A stretch of 64,000 nucleotides of DNA from Ascoidea rubescens DSM 1968 (Eukaryota; Ascomycota; Saccharomycetes; Ascoideales; Ascoideaceae), in contig NW_017962915.1 of NCBI RefSeq assembly GCF_001661345.1, positions 1,119,657-1,183,656 of the forward strand, read 5' to 3'. Position 1 is the stretch's first letter, and each line of letters begins with the position of its first letter. The position numbers were made by a program, and so were the translations under genes. Below, in pieces: positions 63,248 to 64,000 of this stretch. A model generated the notes under the pieces. It was not told the origin of the DNA. It saw only the letters and a list, made by a program, of their open reading frames with translations, and did no database searches.

Positions 63248-64000
63248 TTACTTTTTTTTTTCATCAATTAGCCATTTCCATACTATATCTTTTTGTTTGA
63301 TATTTATTTTATTTCTTCTTGATAGTTGCATTTTCCTTAAAAAGTGTAAATTGTTTAATAATTTCCATTTAATTATGCTTGTTATTTTACTTTTTTTTAA
63401 TTTATTTTTTTTAGTATTTAAATTTGTATCTGTATTTTTAATAATTTTTTCATTTAAGGTATTATTGCTATTATTATCAGTATTAATACTATTATTAATG
63501 TTGTTAATTTCATTTATTTTTTTTTCCTTTTCTATTAAAGTCTTTGAATCTATTGGGTTTGTTGTCGCTGTTGGTATATCTTTAAATGATTCTGATTCTT
63601 CTAATTCGTTAATGAAATCTCTCTCTGATTTACCCAACATCATTGTTAGTTTTTGAACAGTTCTTAATTTATTAAAACTTATGGCCACTATACCAATTGC
63701 AGATAAGATTGATATACCTACAACTGAACTGAAACCGTAAATTGAATCCTCTATGAAGTTTTTCAAATTCATTCCATAAAATGCAGGGATTGTAGTTGCA
63801 ACAGTGAATCCTAAGGTGTAAATGGTTAGTTTCAATTCATATAACATTAGAGAGTTTCTATTGGCATCCAAAATGATGTTTACAATTTCTTCGGTTGATT
63901 TAATGTCAGATATCAAAGAGCCAGCTTGTTGGACAAATTCGTCACATTGTTTATAATAACTTTCAATTAACATTTCGATTTCAGTGAAATTTTCATTGCT
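63248..64000 (-). CDS. MRS2: Mitochondrial Mg2+ channel Mrs2, C-terminal part (runs off right edge)
   Basis: A CorA-type magnesium channel of the inner mitochondrial membrane. The complement frame is open from the window edge (SNENFTEIEMLIESYYKQCD) to the stop at 63248, so only the C-terminal 250 residues are seen. LLEAYYKQ-like helix ESYYKQCDEFVQQAGSLISD is followed by STEEIVNIILDANRNSLMLY. Next are TM1 with the selectivity motif YGMN (AFYGMNLKNFIEDSIYGFS), TM2, and a long basic tail ending QKDIVWKWLIDEKKK. That ending matches Mrs2 rather than its paralogue Mfm1/Lpe10. An Asn/Asp/Thr-rich insert lies in the tail. Confidence 0.92.
   Translation of the reverse strand, partial: SNENFTEIEMLIESYYKQCDEFVQQAGSLISDIKSTEEIVNIILDANRNSLMLYELKLTIYTLGFTVATTIPAFYGMNLKNFIEDSIYGFSSVVGISILSAIGIVAISFNKLRTVQKLTMMLGKSERDFINELEESESFKDIPTATTNPIDSKTLIEKEKKINEINNINNSINTDNNSNNTLNEKIIKNTDTNLNTKKNKLKKSKITSIIKWKLLNNLHFLRKMQLSRRNKINIKQKDIVWKWLIDEKKK

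Noticed and set aside
1-64000. Mobile elements, retroelement remnants, CRISPR arrays
   Set aside because: No reverse transcriptase, integrase or transposase motifs, long terminal repeats, or regularly spaced repeats were found; the repeats seen are simple-sequence tracts.

Overview
This window is AT-rich nuclear DNA from a budding yeast (Saccharomycotina). Most genes are intron-poor, and the few introns sit near gene starts with GTATGT or GTAAGT donors and TACTAAC-like branch points. Orthologues of many S. cerevisiae genes are recognisable (ARP1, NOP15, SSH1, BRO1, RTT10, CDC10, BET4, NUP192, ASF1, MRS2). It also has genes that I believe S. cerevisiae lacks: a taspase-like threonine aspartase, a stomatin and an F-box/JmjC protein. 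Coding regions carry long Asn/Asp microsatellites. CTG codons are so rare that I could not tell whether CTG means Leu, Ser or Ala, so the lineage cannot be fixed (a CTG-reassigned group such as Ascoidea or Saccharomycopsis is only a guess). I see no mobile elements, viral remnants, CRISPR arrays or tRNA genes.

Layout. 1-1.4 kb: start of an Asn-rich gene that runs off the left edge. 2.2-10.7 kb: ARP1, NOP15, TFC7 (one intron), a stomatin-like SPFH protein, DUT1, TAE1 and HCR1. 11-21 kb: a large Asn-rich protein, SSH1 (one intron), a taspase, BRO1 and, directly behind BRO1, the SRP RNA gene SCR1 with internal A and B boxes. 21.4-33.1 kb: an unusually long gene-poor stretch with one credible small ORF at 28.6 kb. 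Promoter-like clusters sharing a near-identical 15-mer face inward from about 23.4 and 31.3 kb. 33.1-50.8 kb: RTC6 (one intron), RTT10, DOC1, an F-box/JmjC oxygenase, CDC10, BET4, MRPL32 and a very large NUP192. 50.8-54 kb: a gene-poor stretch with a possible two-exon microgene, a C15-A21 homopolymer junction and an LRR gene split by an 11-bp duplication. 54.3-64 kb: an ammonium permease under a GATA-rich promoter, PHO86 with a CACGTG box, an RBR E3 ligase with C-terminal membrane segments, ASF1 with two MCB boxes, and the 3' part of MRS2 running off the right edge.

The genes are mostly housekeeping. SCR1 and SSH1 both serve ER targeting and translocation. MRPL32 and RTC6 are mitochondrial ribosomal proteins. 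DUT1 and ASF1 are S-phase genes with MBF-type sites. PHO86 and the ammonium permease carry the expected phosphate (Pho4) and nitrogen (GATA) sites. Several promoters share a TTACCCGG (Reb1-like) box, a CACGTGAT (Cbf1-like) box, or a GCAGAA-type microsatellite.
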